NCBI RefSeq assembly: GCF_014493765.1
Contig: NZ_JACTVJ010000006.1
Location: 496,001-560,000 of the forward strand
Length of the DNA: 64,000 nucleotides
Direction: 5' to 3'
From: Streptomyces polyasparticus
GTDB taxonomy: Bacteria; Actinomycetota; Actinomycetes; Streptomycetales; Streptomycetaceae
The translations under genes were made by a program, and so were the position numbers. Numbering within the stretch: position 1 is the first letter of the stretch; each line of letters starts with the position of its first letter. Of this stretch, positions 7,548 through 15,434 are shown one piece after another. The notes beneath the pieces were generated by a model. The model did no database searches. It worked only from the letters and a program-made list of their open reading frames with translations, and was not told the DNA's origin.

Positions 7548-9187
7548 AGGTCGCCGAAGCCGTCGGGCAGGCGCTGGTCGCCGCCGGGATCGGGCGGGTC
7601 TTCGGAGTGGTCGGCTCGGGCAACTTCCATGTCACCAACGCCATGACGGCGGCCGGCGCCCACTTCGTCGCGGCCCGGCACGAGGGCGGGGCCGCCACGA
7701 TGGCCGACGCCTACGCCCGGACGGCGGGCCGGCCGGCGGCCGTCAGCGTGCATCAGGGGCCCGGTCTGACCAACGCCCTGACCGGGCTCGCGGAGGCGGC
7801 CAAGAGCCGCACGCCGCTCGTGGTGCTCGCGCCGGAAGCCACGCAGCGGCACTCCAACTTCCATGTGGAACAAGAGGCGTTGGCGCTCGCGGTCGGCGCC
7901 CGCAGCACCCGCGTCGGCTCCGCGTCCGACGCCGTGGAGCAGACGGCCGCGGCCGTACGGCTGGCCGCCCACGAGCGGTGCACCGTCGTGCTCAACCTGC
8001 CGCTCGACGTCCAGGCGCAGGAGGTCCCCGACGCGGCGGAGCTGCTGGCCGCCGTTCTGCCGCCACGGCCCCGTACACCCGTGGAGCCCGCCGAGGCCGA
8101 GGTCGCGGCCCTCGCCGAACTCCTCGCGCACGCCGAACGGCCGGTGTTCATCGCCGGGCGCGGGGCCCGCGGTCCCGGCGGACGCGCGGCGCTCGAGGCC
8201 CTCGCCGAGCGCTGCGGCGCCCTGCTCGCCACCTCGGCCGTGGCGCGCGGCCTCTTCCACGGCAACCCGTGGTCCCTCGATGTCGCGGGCGGCTTCGCGA
8301 CACCGCTGGCCGCCGAGCTGATCCAGGGCGCGGATGTGATCGTGGGCTGGGGCTGCTCGCTGACCATGTGGACCACACGGCACGGCCGGCTCATCGGCGA
8401 GGACACCACCGTGGTCCAGGTCGACGACCGCCCCGAGGCACTGGGGGTGCACCGTCCCGTCCACCTCGGTGTCACCGGGGACGCGGCGCGCGTGGCGGAG
8501 CGGGTGCTCGCGGCGGCCGAAGACCGGACCGGCTACCGGACGGCGGTGACCGCCTTCGCGCTCGCCGACCGTGCCGGCTGGCGCGATGTCCCGTACGAGG
8601 ACAGCGGGACGCGGGACCGCATCGACCCGCGCACCCTGTCGATCGCGCTCGACGAGATCCTGCCGGCCGAGCGGGTCATCGGCGTCGACTCGGGCAACTT
8701 CATGGGCTACCCCACGATGTATCTGTCCGTCCCCGACGAGCAGGGCCTCTGCTTCACCCAGGGCTTCCAGTCCATCGGCCTCGGGCTCGCCACCACCATC
8801 GGCGCCGCACTGGCCGTGCCCGACCGGCTCGCCGTGGCGGCGGTCGGCGACGGCGGGCTCCTGATGAGCGCAGTCGAACTCGACACCGTGCGCCGGCTCG
8901 GCCTGCCCATGGTCGTGGTCGTCTACAACGACGACGCGTACGGCGCCGAGGTCCACCACTTCGGACCCGACGGATTCCCTCTGGACACCGTCGAGTTCCC
9001 GCCCACCGGCATCGCCGCGCTCGCCCGCGGCTACGGCTTCGAGGCGGTCACGGTCCGCACGGCCGACGACCTCAAGCCCGTACGGGACTGGGTGGCCGGA
9101 CCGCGCACGACACCGCTGCTCATCGACGCCAAGGTCGTACGGGAGCACGGGGCCTGGTGGCTGGAGGAGGCCTTCCGGGGGCACTAG
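7544..9187 (+). CDS. Thiamine-diphosphate-dependent enzyme, acetolactate-synthase-like
   Basis: A 547-residue three-domain ThDP enzyme. The N-terminal domain holds the cofactor-activating glutamate in RHEGGAATMADAYAR (Glu47), the middle domain binds nucleotide or is structural, and the C-terminal domain has the ThDP motif beginning GDGG near residue 435 and ending YNDDAYG. It resembles acetolactate synthase, benzoylformate decarboxylase and sulfoacetaldehyde acetyltransferase, so it should decarboxylate a 2-keto acid or ligate its acyl unit. The GTG at 7544 overlaps the cyclase stop. Its own stop codon TAG is split by the insertion element: the element begins with the G, and the far flank would also supply TAG, so the protein is unaffected by the insertion. 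Confidence 0.88.
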   Translation: MKVAEAVGQALVAAGIGRVFGVVGSGNFHVTNAMTAAGAHFVAARHEGGAATMADAYARTAGRPAAVSVHQGPGLTNALTGLAEAAKSRTPLVVLAPEATQRHSNFHVEQEALALAVGARSTRVGSASDAVEQTAAAVRLAAHERCTVVLNLPLDVQAQEVPDAAELLAAVLPPRPRTPVEPAEAEVAALAELLAHAERPVFIAGRGARGPGGRAALEALAERCGALLATSAVARGLFHGNPWSLDVAGGFATPLAAELIQGADVIVGWGCSLTMWTTRHGRLIGEDTTVVQVDDRPEALGVHRPVHLGVTGDAARVAERVLAAAEDRTGYRTAVTAFALADRAGWRDVPYEDSGTRDRIDPRTLSIALDEILPAERVIGVDSGNFMGYPTMYLSVPDEQGLCFTQGFQSIGLGLATTIGAALAVPDRLAVAAVGDGGLLMSAVELDTVRRLGLPMVVVVYNDDAYGAEVHHFGPDGFPLDTVEFPPTGIAALARGYGFEAVTVRTADDLKPVRDWVAGPRTTPLLIDAKVVREHGAWWLEEAFRGH

Positions 9188-9201
9188 AGCCTGTCTGACA
9201 A
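9187..9201 (+). repeat. Left terminal inverted repeat of the insertion element
   Basis: GAGCCTGTCTGACAA. The 13 bases from 9189 match the right end exactly in inverted orientation. The first base, G at 9187, completes the TAG stop of the upstream ThDP enzyme. Confidence 0.85.
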
Positions 9202-9205
9202 ATGA

Positions 9206-10094
9206 TCACCTGGCCGCTTCACGGAGCCAGAGGATCAGGGAGGCCAGGACAACTCCCGCGCGGTAGCGGTCTGCGAGCTTGTCGAACCTGGTTGCGATCG
9301 CACGGAACTGCTTGAGGCGGGCGAAGCATCGTTCGACCACGTTGCGGTCGCGGTAGATCTCCTTGTCGAAGGCGGGTGGTCGGCCACCGAGGCGCCCCCG
9401 GCGTCGCGGTTGGCCACCTGGTCGCGGCGCTCGGGGATCGTGGCGGCGATGCCCCGACGCCGCAGCAGATGGCGGATGGCCCTGCTGGAGTAGGCCTTGT
9501 CACCCAGCACGCGGTCCGGTGTCGTGCGCGGGCGGCCCGTGCCGGCGCGCGGGGTGCGGATCTTGTCGAGGACCTCGGCGAGCGCAGTGGCGTCGTTGAC
9601 GTTTCCGGGTGTGAGCACGATCGACAGCAGCAGACCCCGGCCGTCGACGGCGAGGTGGACCTTAGTGGTCAGCCCGCCCCGGGACCGGCCGAGGGCCTGG
9701 CGCGCCTGCGAGCGGCCCGGATCTTCCAGTTCGTCCCCGTCCGCGTCCCCCTTTTACGGGCGCCCGCGGCGTGCTGGTGGGCCCGGTTGACCGTGGAGTC
9801 GACAGCGACGGTCCACTCCACCCGGCCCACCGCGTCGTCACGGACCTGGACGTGCTCCAGCGGCTTCGCCCAGGTGCCATCAGCCTCCCAGCGGGCGAAC
9901 CGCTCGTAGACGGTCTGCCACGGCCCGTACCGCTCGGGCAGGTCGCGCCAAGGAGCCCCGGTCCGCAGCCTCCACAGCACCCCGTCGACCACCTGCCGGT
10001 GATCACGCCACGGACGGCCGCGTCCGTCCACCTGCGGCAACAGGGGCTCTATTCGCCCCCATGCCGCATCCGTCAATTCACCTCGACCTGCCAC
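9206..10094 (-). pseudogene. IS5-type DDE transposase, frameshifted
   Basis: Starting at the GTG at 10094, frame 1 encodes VAGRGELTDAAWGRIEPLLPQ, the IS5 N-terminal domain, through the first catalytic Asp in AVDSTVNRAHQ. Near 9750 a run AAAAGGGGG allows a -1 shift into the frame that continues KGDADGDELEDPGRSQARQ and holds the second Asp in LGDKAYSS. This resembles the programmed frameshift known in such elements. A second shift near 9405 looks like loss of one C; after it the third frame gives RPPAFDKEIYRDRNVVERCF with the catalytic Glu and ends with a TGA at 9206. All three DDE residues survive, but the second shift makes a functional transposase unlikely. Confidence 0.82.
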
Positions 10095-10130
10095 GAGATC
10101 AATTATCAGACCGGCTATAGAGTCCTGCCC

Positions 10131-10760
10131 GTGGCGAATCATCAGGACGAGACCAGGGCGGCCTACGACGGAGTCGTCGAGCTGTACGCATCGCTGTTCG
10201 CAGACCGGCTGGAGACACAGCCGTTCGCCCGGGCCATGATCGGCACCTTCGCCGAACTGGTGCGCGCGACGGGCAACCTGCGGGCAGCGGACGTCGGGTG
10301 CGGGCCCGGACATCTGACGGCCATGCTGCACGAACTGGGCCTGGACGCCTTTGGACTCGACCTCTCCCCCGGCATGATCGACCACGCCCGGCGGGCCCAT
10401 CCGGCGCTGCGCTTCCAGGAGGCGCGGATGGAATCCCTGCCGATCGAGGACGGCGCGCTCGGTGGCGTACTGGCCCACTACTCGATGATCCATACCCCTC
10501 CGGGGGAACTGCCGGAGCTGCTCGCCGAGCAGGTACGCGTCCTGGCGCCGGGTGGCCTGCTCCTGGTCTCCTTCTTCGGGACCGACGGACCGGAGCCGGT
10601 CCGGTTCGACCACAAGGTGGCACCTGCCTACAGCTGGCCGACGGATCGCCTCGCCGAACTGCTGGCCGATGCCGGGCTCGTTCCCTTCGCCCGGCTGCTT
10701 CACGATCCGGCCTCCGAACGGGGCTTCCTCGACGCCCACCTGCTGGCCCGCCGTTCGTAG
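10131..10760 (+). CDS. Class I SAM-dependent methyltransferase, passenger of the insertion element
   Basis: The 209-residue protein has the Rossmann-type motif I AADVGCGPGHLTAML, an acidic residue after strand 2 (GLDLSPGMI), motif IV ALGGVLAHYSMIH, and the post-motif VRVLAPGGLLLVSFFG, all typical of small-molecule class I methyltransferases. The GTG at 10131 gives the cleanest N-terminus (VANHQDETRAAYDGVVELYASLFADRLE). Longer versions of this frame are antisense to the transposase. It starts 36 bp from the divergent transposase start and ends 81 bp inside the right inverted repeat, so it travels with the element. The frame is intact while the transposase is broken. The substrate is unknown. 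Confidence 0.85.
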   Translation: MANHQDETRAAYDGVVELYASLFADRLETQPFARAMIGTFAELVRATGNLRAADVGCGPGHLTAMLHELGLDAFGLDLSPGMIDHARRAHPALRFQEARMESLPIEDGALGGVLAHYSMIHTPPGELPELLAEQVRVLAPGGLLLVSFFGTDGPEPVRFDHKVAPAYSWPTDRLAELLADAGLVPFARLLHDPASERGFLDAHLLARRS

Positions 10761-10841
10761 GTCCTGCCCGGCGCTACCCGCCAGACGGTCGGCGCACCTC
10801 CGGACTGCCAACTCGGCGGACACTCGCTGTCACGACGGGAA

Positions 10842-10856
10842 TTGTCAGACAGGCCT
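10842..10856 (-). repeat. Right terminal inverted repeat of the insertion element
   Basis: Read on the minus strand it is AGGCCTGTCTGACAA, identical to the left end over 13 of 15 positions. It is followed by TA, the presumed target dinucleotide, and then GCGACAG. Confidence 0.85.
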
Positions 10857-10876
10857 TAGCGACAGCACCGGGCAAC

Positions 10877-10910
10877 GGCCCCGCACCCCTTTGCAGAGGG
10901 ATGCGGGGCC
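10877..10910. terminator. Bidirectional terminator hairpin between the insertion element and the EF-G-like gene
   Basis: GGCCCCGCA (10877-10885) pairs with TGCGGGGCC (10902-10910) around a loop that contains a further CCCCT/AGGG pairing. It lies just after the 3' end of the leftward EF-G-like gene. Before the insertion it would have separated that gene from the convergent ThDP operon. Confidence 0.75.
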
Positions 10911-10916
10911 TGTCGC

Positions 10917-12908
10917 CTACGCCGGTGCGTAGCCGACCGGACGCGCCGTGAACGCGCCACGGCCCTGGGTGCGGCTGCGCAACCGCGTCGCATAGCCGAA
11001 GAGTTCGGCCAGCGGCACGGTCGCCGTGACGACCGCCGTGCCGGAGCGGGTCGTCGAGCCGGAGACCCGGCCGCGGCGTGCGGCCAGATCACCGAGCACG
11101 CTGCCGACCGACTCCTCGGGCACGGTCACCGTGACCTCGACGACCGGTTCGAGCAGCGTCATACGGCAGGACCGCAGCGCCTCGCGCAGCGCGAGCCGGC
11201 CCGCCGTACGGAACGCCACATCCGAGGAGTCCTTGGAGTGCGTGGCCCCGTCGGTGAGCGTGACGGACAGGCCCGTCACCCGGTGTCCGCCGAGCGGGCC
11301 CTCGGCGAGGGCGTCACGGCAGCCGGCCTCGAAGGCCCGTACGTACTCCTGCGGCACGCGGCCGCCCACGACCGTGGAGACGAACGCGAACTCCTCCTCC
11401 GCGGGCCGCACATCGAACACGACCTGCGCGAACTGGCCGGGACCGCCGTCCTGTTTGACATGCCGGAAGGCGAACCCGCCGACACCCTCGGCGAGCGTCT
11501 CGCGATACGTCACCCGCGGCCGGCCGACGCCGACCTCGAGGTCCTGGTCGCGGCGCAGCTTCTCCACCGCCACCTCCAGATGCAGTTCCCCCATCCCGGA
11601 GAGCACGGTCTGACCCGTCTCCGGGTCGGTCCGCACACCGAGCGAGGGGTCCTCCTCGACCAGGCGGGCGAGCCCCGACGCGAGCCGTCCGCTGTCGGCC
11701 CGGCGCACCGCTTCCACGGCTACCGAGACCACGGGGTCGGCCACCGTCGGCGGCTCGAACACCACGGGCGTCCCGGGTGCGCACAGGGTCGTACCGGCGC
11801 GCGCGGACTTGAGACCGACGAGCGCGACGATGTCGCCCGCGACGGCGGCCTCGATGTCCGTGTGCCGGTCCGCCTGGACGCGCAGGATGCGCCCGACGCG
11901 TTCGGTACGGCCGGTGACGGCGTCGAGCACGGTGTCCCCCTTCCGCAGCGTTCCGGAGTAGAGCCGCAGGAAGGTCCTGCGGCCGGTCGTGGCCGACTGC
12001 ACCTTGAACACGAGGCCCGCGAACGGTGCCTGCGGATCCGCGGCGCTCTCCGCCGCCACATCGAGCGGCGAGGGCAGATACGCCACCGCCGCGTCGAGGA
12101 GCGGTTCGATGCCACGGTTGCGGTAGGCCGCGCCGCAGAGCACGACCACACCGGCGCCGCTGAGCGTCAGCGCACGCAGCGCCTCGCGCAGCGTGGCGTC
12201 CGACACCGCACCCGCCGTACAGAACTCGTCCAGGGCGCCCGCGTGCAGCTCGGCCACCGTCTCGTCGAGCAGACGACGGCGCCGTACGGCCTCGTCGGTC
12301 AGCGCATCGGGCACAGGGCTCTCCGTGCAGACCTCGTCGTGCCAGGTCAGCGCACGCATCGCGACCAGGTCGACGACACCCGTGAAGCCGTCCTCGCGTC
12401 CGATCGGCAGCTGCACCACGAGCGGCACCGCGCCGAGGCGGGTACGGATCGACTCCACGGCCGCGTCCAGATCGGCGCCCGCGCGGTCCAGCTTGTTGAC
12501 GAACGCGATCCTCGGGACGCCGTGCCGGTCGGCCTGGCGCCATACGGACTCGCTCTGCGGCTCCACGCCCGCGACCGCGTCGAACACCGCGATCGCCCCG
12601 TCGAGCACCCGCAGGGAGCGCTCCACCTCGTCGGCGAAGTCGACATGCCCGGGGGTGTCGATCAGGTTGACGCGATGCCCGTCCCAGTCGCAGCTGACGG
12701 CCGCGGCGAAGATGGTGATGCCGCGGTCGCGCTCCTGTGCGTCGAAGTCCGTGACGGTGGTGCCGTCGTGGACCTCACCGCGCTTGTGCACGGCACCGGT
12801 CAGGAAGAGCATCCGTTCGGTGACGGTGGTCTTGCCCGCGTCGACATGGGCGAGGATGCCCAGATTGCGCACGGTGGCAAGGGGGTTGGGGTTGAGGCGG
12901 ATTCGCAT
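10917..12908 (-). CDS. Elongation factor G-like translational GTPase (EF-G2 type)
   Basis: A 663-residue translation GTPase. It has G1 [14 protein letters not shown] near residue 20, a G2 region [12 protein letters not shown]3 DTPGHVDF, G4 NKLD, then domain II and domain III with the MGELHLEV motif, domain IV ([20 protein letters not shown]) and domain V. It is shorter than the housekeeping EF-G (about 700 residues), and its G domain and switch I differ ([11 protein letters not shown]), so it is a paralogue. Actinomycetes commonly carry such EF-G2 proteins; ribosome-protection factors such as OtrA/TetM share this architecture, so a role in stress or antibiotic tolerance is possible but unproven. 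A possible small leader ORF lies 116 bp upstream. Confidence 0.87.
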   Translation of the reverse strand: MRIRLNPNPLATVRNLGILAHVDAGKTTVTERMLFLTGAVHKRGEVHDGTTVTDFDAQERDRGITIFAAAVSCDWDGHRVNLIDTPGHVDFADEVERSLRVLDGAIAVFDAVAGVEPQSESVWRQADRHGVPRIAFVNKLDRAGADLDAAVESIRTRLGAVPLVVQLPIGREDGFTGVVDLVAMRALTWHDEVCTESPVPDALTDEAVRRRRLLDETVAELHAGALDEFCTAGAVSDATLREALRALTLSGAGVVVLCGAAYRNRGIEPLLDAAVAYLPSPLDVAAESAADPQAPFAGLVFKVQSATTGRRTFLRLYSGTLRKGDTVLDAVTGRTERVGRILRVQADRHTDIEAAVAGDIVALVGLKSARAGTTLCAPGTPVVFEPPTVADPVVSVAVEAVRRADSGRLASGLARLVEEDPSLGVRTDPETGQTVLSGMGELHLEVAVEKLRRDQDLEVGVGRPRVTYRETLAEGVGGFAFRHVKQDGGPGQFAQVVFDVRPAEEEFAFVSTVVGGRVPQEYVRAFEAGCRDALAEGPLGGHRVTGLSVTLTDGATHSKDSSDVAFRTAGRLALREALRSCRMTLLEPVVEVTVTVPEESVGSVLGDLAARRGRVSGSTTRSGTAVVTATVPLAELFGYATRLRSRTQGRGAFTARPVGYAPA

Positions 12909-13023
12909 GGCCGAGGGCCTTTCGGAGTGTTCCGGAAGTGGTCGGCGCGATTCGCCGTGACGTCGGCGTCATACGGCAGGGCACGCGTCGGCATGCGCCT
13001 GTGGCGGATGGTCCGTAGCTGCG

Positions 13024-13128
13024 TCACGGAGTCCGGTGCGGGCCGCGCAGCCCGGACCGGAGGGACGAGGACACGAGCAGGACCTCGAACCCGTACGCGG
13101 AGACAGCGCAAGCGGTGTGGTCACGCAT
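13024..13128 (-). CDS. Possible 34-residue leader peptide upstream of the EF-G-like gene
   Basis: The ATG at 13128 is preceded by GGGAG with 6-nt spacing, a good ribosome site. The frame encodes 34 residues, beginning MRDHTACAVSAYGFEVLLV and ending GPHRTP, and stops at 13024. It points toward the EF-G-like gene, whose start is 116 bp downstream. Short leader ORFs that sense ribosome stalling are known upstream of ribosome-protection GTPase genes such as tet(M), so an attenuation role is plausible. I see no matching family, and the stretch between the two genes has no obvious terminator/antiterminator pair. Confidence 0.4.
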   Translation of the reverse strand: MRDHTACAVSAYGFEVLLVSSSLRSGLRGPHRTP

Positions 13129-13238
13129 GGCCGTCTCCCTTCGTGAAATCCCTGTGCCGGCACGGTTCTCCGTGGCGATCTCAGGCGAGTGTAGGGATGC
13201 GGCCGAGTCCTGGCACGTGAATTACGGCGGCAGACGAA

Positions 13239-13268
13239 GAGGGGGCCGCCGATGTCGGCGACCCCCTC
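13239..13268 (-). terminator. Terminator after the acidic hypothetical protein gene
   Basis: GAGGGGG (13239-13245) and CCCCCTC (13262-13268) flank the inner pairing CCGCCGA/TCGGCG. The hairpin lies 17 bp beyond the stop of the leftward gene at 13286. Confidence 0.7.
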
Positions 13269-13285
13269 TCCGTATGCCGTACGGC

Positions 13286-13939
13286 CTACTCCTCGAAGTA
13301 CGCGTCCAGCGCGTCGTCGAGTTCGCCCGTCCACCGGGTGAGGGTGGCGCGGTCAGGGGCCTGGACCTCGTTGGGGTACCAGCGGTTGCCCTTGGTGTGC
13401 ACCGTCACCGTGAAGCGCTTGGCGAAGCGGGCCGTGGTCTGCTCGACCGCGACGACCTCGTCCCAGGTGAAGTCCGTGGCCTGGTCGTCCAGGGTGAAGC
13501 CGATACCGGAGGCGTCCACCGTGATGGTGCCGCGGTAGTCGCGGGCCTCGAACGACGGGCCCTCGGCGGGCTCGCCGGACTTGTCCGCCTTCGCCTTCTC
13601 GGGCTCGGCCTTCTTGAGGTCCGGCTTCTTGGCGTCCGGCTTCGCCGAGTCCGACTTCCCGGAGTCCTTCTCGGATACGGGCGCCTCGGCTTCGCCGGAG
13701 GCATCCGCGTCCTCGCCGTCGGATGCGGCCTCGTCCGGGGCCTCGGCCTCGGCCGTGGTCTCCTCGGTGTCCGCCGCGTCCTCGACCGCTTCAGAGCCCT
13801 CCGCGGCGGTGTTCTCGCCCTTTCCGCTCTCCTCCCGCACCCCGTCCCGCCCCGCGGGGGTGATCCCCGGGATGAAGCCGGGGTCCATCGAGGCGGCCGT
13901 GTGCAGGGGAGCGTCCTTCTGTCCTATGCGCTGATCCAC
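13286..13939 (-). CDS. Hypothetical protein: acidic/charged N-terminal half, conserved C-terminal domain
   Basis: The 217-residue product has two parts. Residues 1-130 are low complexity, first rich in Glu/Asp/Ala, then a Lys/Ser/Asp/Pro stretch with repeats of the KPDAKKPDLKKAEPEKAK kind, certainly disordered. Residues 130-217 form a compact domain (GTITVDASGIGFTLDD, TDFTWDEVVAVEQTTARFAKRFTVTVHTKGNRWYPNEV) that looks like a small PH-like beta barrel with a terminal helix. There is no signal peptide. I do not recognise a named family. A terminator follows the gene. Confidence 0.75.
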   Translation of the reverse strand: MDQRIGQKDAPLHTAASMDPGFIPGITPAGRDGVREESGKGENTAAEGSEAVEDAADTEETTAEAEAPDEAASDGEDADASGEAEAPVSEKDSGKSDSAKPDAKKPDLKKAEPEKAKADKSGEPAEGPSFEARDYRGTITVDASGIGFTLDDQATDFTWDEVVAVEQTTARFAKRFTVTVHTKGNRWYPNEVQAPDRATLTRWTGELDDALDAYFEE

Positions 13940-14044
13940 GGTTGCCTTTCCTGCGATGCTCTCGCCACTAGCCGCTCACATCTTTCGGTGCGCAGTATGG
14001 CCGACGAAGCTGTGCCTGCGCAGTCACGGACGGGTCTCATGCGG

Positions 14045-15154
14045 TCAGAGTTGACCAGGAGCCCGCATCAGGGGGACATCCGGGGAGGCCTCGCGCTGGT
14101 GCGGAAGCACCGCCGAGGCGGACAGGCCGCTGGGGTGCAGCGCGACCGTACGGGCCGGGGCCGGTATCCGGATGCCCTCCGCCTGGAAGCGGCTGTGCAG
14201 CCGCTTGATGAACTCGTGCTTGATCCGGAACTGGTCGCTGAACTCGCCCACGCCGAGGATCACCGTGAAATTGATCCGGGAGTCCCCGAACGTGTGGAAG
14301 CGCACCAGCGCCTCGTGCTCCTTCACACCGCCTTCGACCTCGGCCATCACCTGGTCCACGACGTCCATGGTGACCCGCTCGACGTGGTCGAGATCACTGT
14401 CGTACGAGACGCCCGCCTGCACCAGGATCGTGAGCTCCTGCTCGGGCCGGGTGAAGTTGGTCATGTTCGCGGCGGACAGCTGGGCGTTCGGGATGATCAC
14501 CAGGTTGTTGCTGAGGTTGCGGACCACGGTGTTGCGCCAGTTGATGTCGACGACGTAGCCCTCCTCGCCGCTCGACAGGCGGATGTAGTCGCCGGGCTGG
14601 ATGGTCTTCGAGGCGAGGATGTGCACACCGGCGAACAGGTTGGCCAGGGTGTCCTGCAGCGCGAGGGCCACGGCGAGACCGCCGACGCCCAGCGCGGTGA
14701 TCAGGGGCGCGACCGAGACGCCCATGGTCTGCAGGACCACGAGCACACCCATCGCGATCACCACGACGCGCGAGATGTTCACGAAGATGGTCGCCGAGCC
14801 CGCGACGCCCGTCTTGGCCTGGGTGAACGCCTTGATCAGGGCGGCGATCACCCGGGTCGCCGTGAGCGTCGCGAACAGGATCAGGGCAGCGGTGAGGGAC
14901 TGGTTGACGATGTCCCGTACACGATCGGTGAGGGGCAGCGCCGCGGCGCCGATGGCGGCGCCGGCGATGGTCGCGGCCCAGGGCACGAGATAGCGCAGCG
15001 CGTCCACGAGGACATCGTCGCCGCTCCATCGGGTGCGCTTGGCGTGCTTGCCGAGCCAGCGCAGCGCGAGCCTGAGCAGCAGGCCCGCGAAGATACCGGC
15101 GGCGAGGGCGATGCCCGCGACCAGCCAGTCGTTCCAGGTGACGGCCGACCTCAC
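14045..15154 (-). CDS. MscS-type small-conductance mechanosensitive channel
   Basis: A 369-residue membrane protein with four predicted transmembrane stretches at roughly residues 10-33, 55-75, 80-105 and 120-160. The last includes the MscS pore helix and vestibule entry, VAPLITALGVGGLAVALALQDTLANLFAGVHI, followed by the beta domain (PGDYIRLSSGEEGYVVDINWRNTVV) and the alpha/beta C-terminal domain. It should open under membrane tension and release solutes during osmotic downshift. The start is the GTG at 15154 behind GGAGG. The C-terminal 35 residues after the channel core are Pro/Ala-rich. Confidence 0.93.
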   Translation of the reverse strand: MRSAVTWNDWLVAGIALAAGIFAGLLLRLALRWLGKHAKRTRWSGDDVLVDALRYLVPWAATIAGAAIGAAALPLTDRVRDIVNQSLTAALILFATLTATRVIAALIKAFTQAKTGVAGSATIFVNISRVVVIAMGVLVVLQTMGVSVAPLITALGVGGLAVALALQDTLANLFAGVHILASKTIQPGDYIRLSSGEEGYVVDINWRNTVVRNLSNNLVIIPNAQLSAANMTNFTRPEQELTILVQAGVSYDSDLDHVERVTMDVVDQVMAEVEGGVKEHEALVRFHTFGDSRINFTVILGVGEFSDQFRIKHEFIKRLHSRFQAEGIRIPAPARTVALHPSGLSASAVLPHQREASPDVPLMRAPGQL

Positions 15155-15382
15155 CGGGTCACCTCCTGGGTTCGGAGGGCACCCGGAACGCCCCTGTGGG
15201 GCCGTATATGAGACTTCGTCACTTGAAGGTCACCTGCTCGGTCGATATGGAGCGTGGCGCCCGCAGCCGAACATGCGGACGCGTTCCGAAACAAGGCGCC
15301 ATCCTGCCGTATGAACCGCACGTTCCGGCACCGGCCCCCGGGATCGGCGCCAACGCCCGCAGCGACTCGGCCAGTTCACCGG

Positions 15383-15419
15383 CGGATCCCCCGAAGCGCC
15401 GGGAGCTTCGGGGGATCCG
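15383..15419 (-). terminator. Strong terminator after the phospholipase C gene
   Basis: A perfect 15-bp stem: CGGATCCCCCGAAGC (15383-15397) pairs with 15405-15419 around a 7-nt loop. It sits 16 bp past the stop codon of the leftward phospholipase gene and upstream of the leftward mscS gene, so it insulates mscS from it. Confidence 0.88.
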
Positions 15420-15434
15420 GTGCGATGTCGCAGG

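Larger units (their letters stand above)
9187..10856. mobile_element. IS5-family-like insertion element (1670 bp) carrying a methyltransferase passenger gene
   Basis: The ends are 15-bp terminal inverted repeats: GAGCCTGTCTGACAA at 9187-9201 and its near-complement at 10842-10856 (13 identical inner positions). A TA dinucleotide flanks both sides (9185-9186 and 10857-10858), consistent with a TA target duplication as in several IS5 subgroups. Inside are a leftward transposase gene with all three DDE residues but broken reading frame, and a rightward, intact SAM-dependent methyltransferase. Usual IS5 elements of this kind are about 850 bp and hold only the transposase, so the second half is cargo. 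The element sits exactly at the stop codon of the ThDP enzyme. Confidence 0.8.

Noticed and set aside
9669-10823. 384-codon leftward ORF across the methyltransferase
   Set aside because: Its first part is antisense to the methyltransferase; only the section after 10094 is transposase.
11238-13220. 660-codon rightward ORF
   Set aside because: It is the antisense shadow of the EF-G-like gene; no domain, and codon bias belongs to the other strand.
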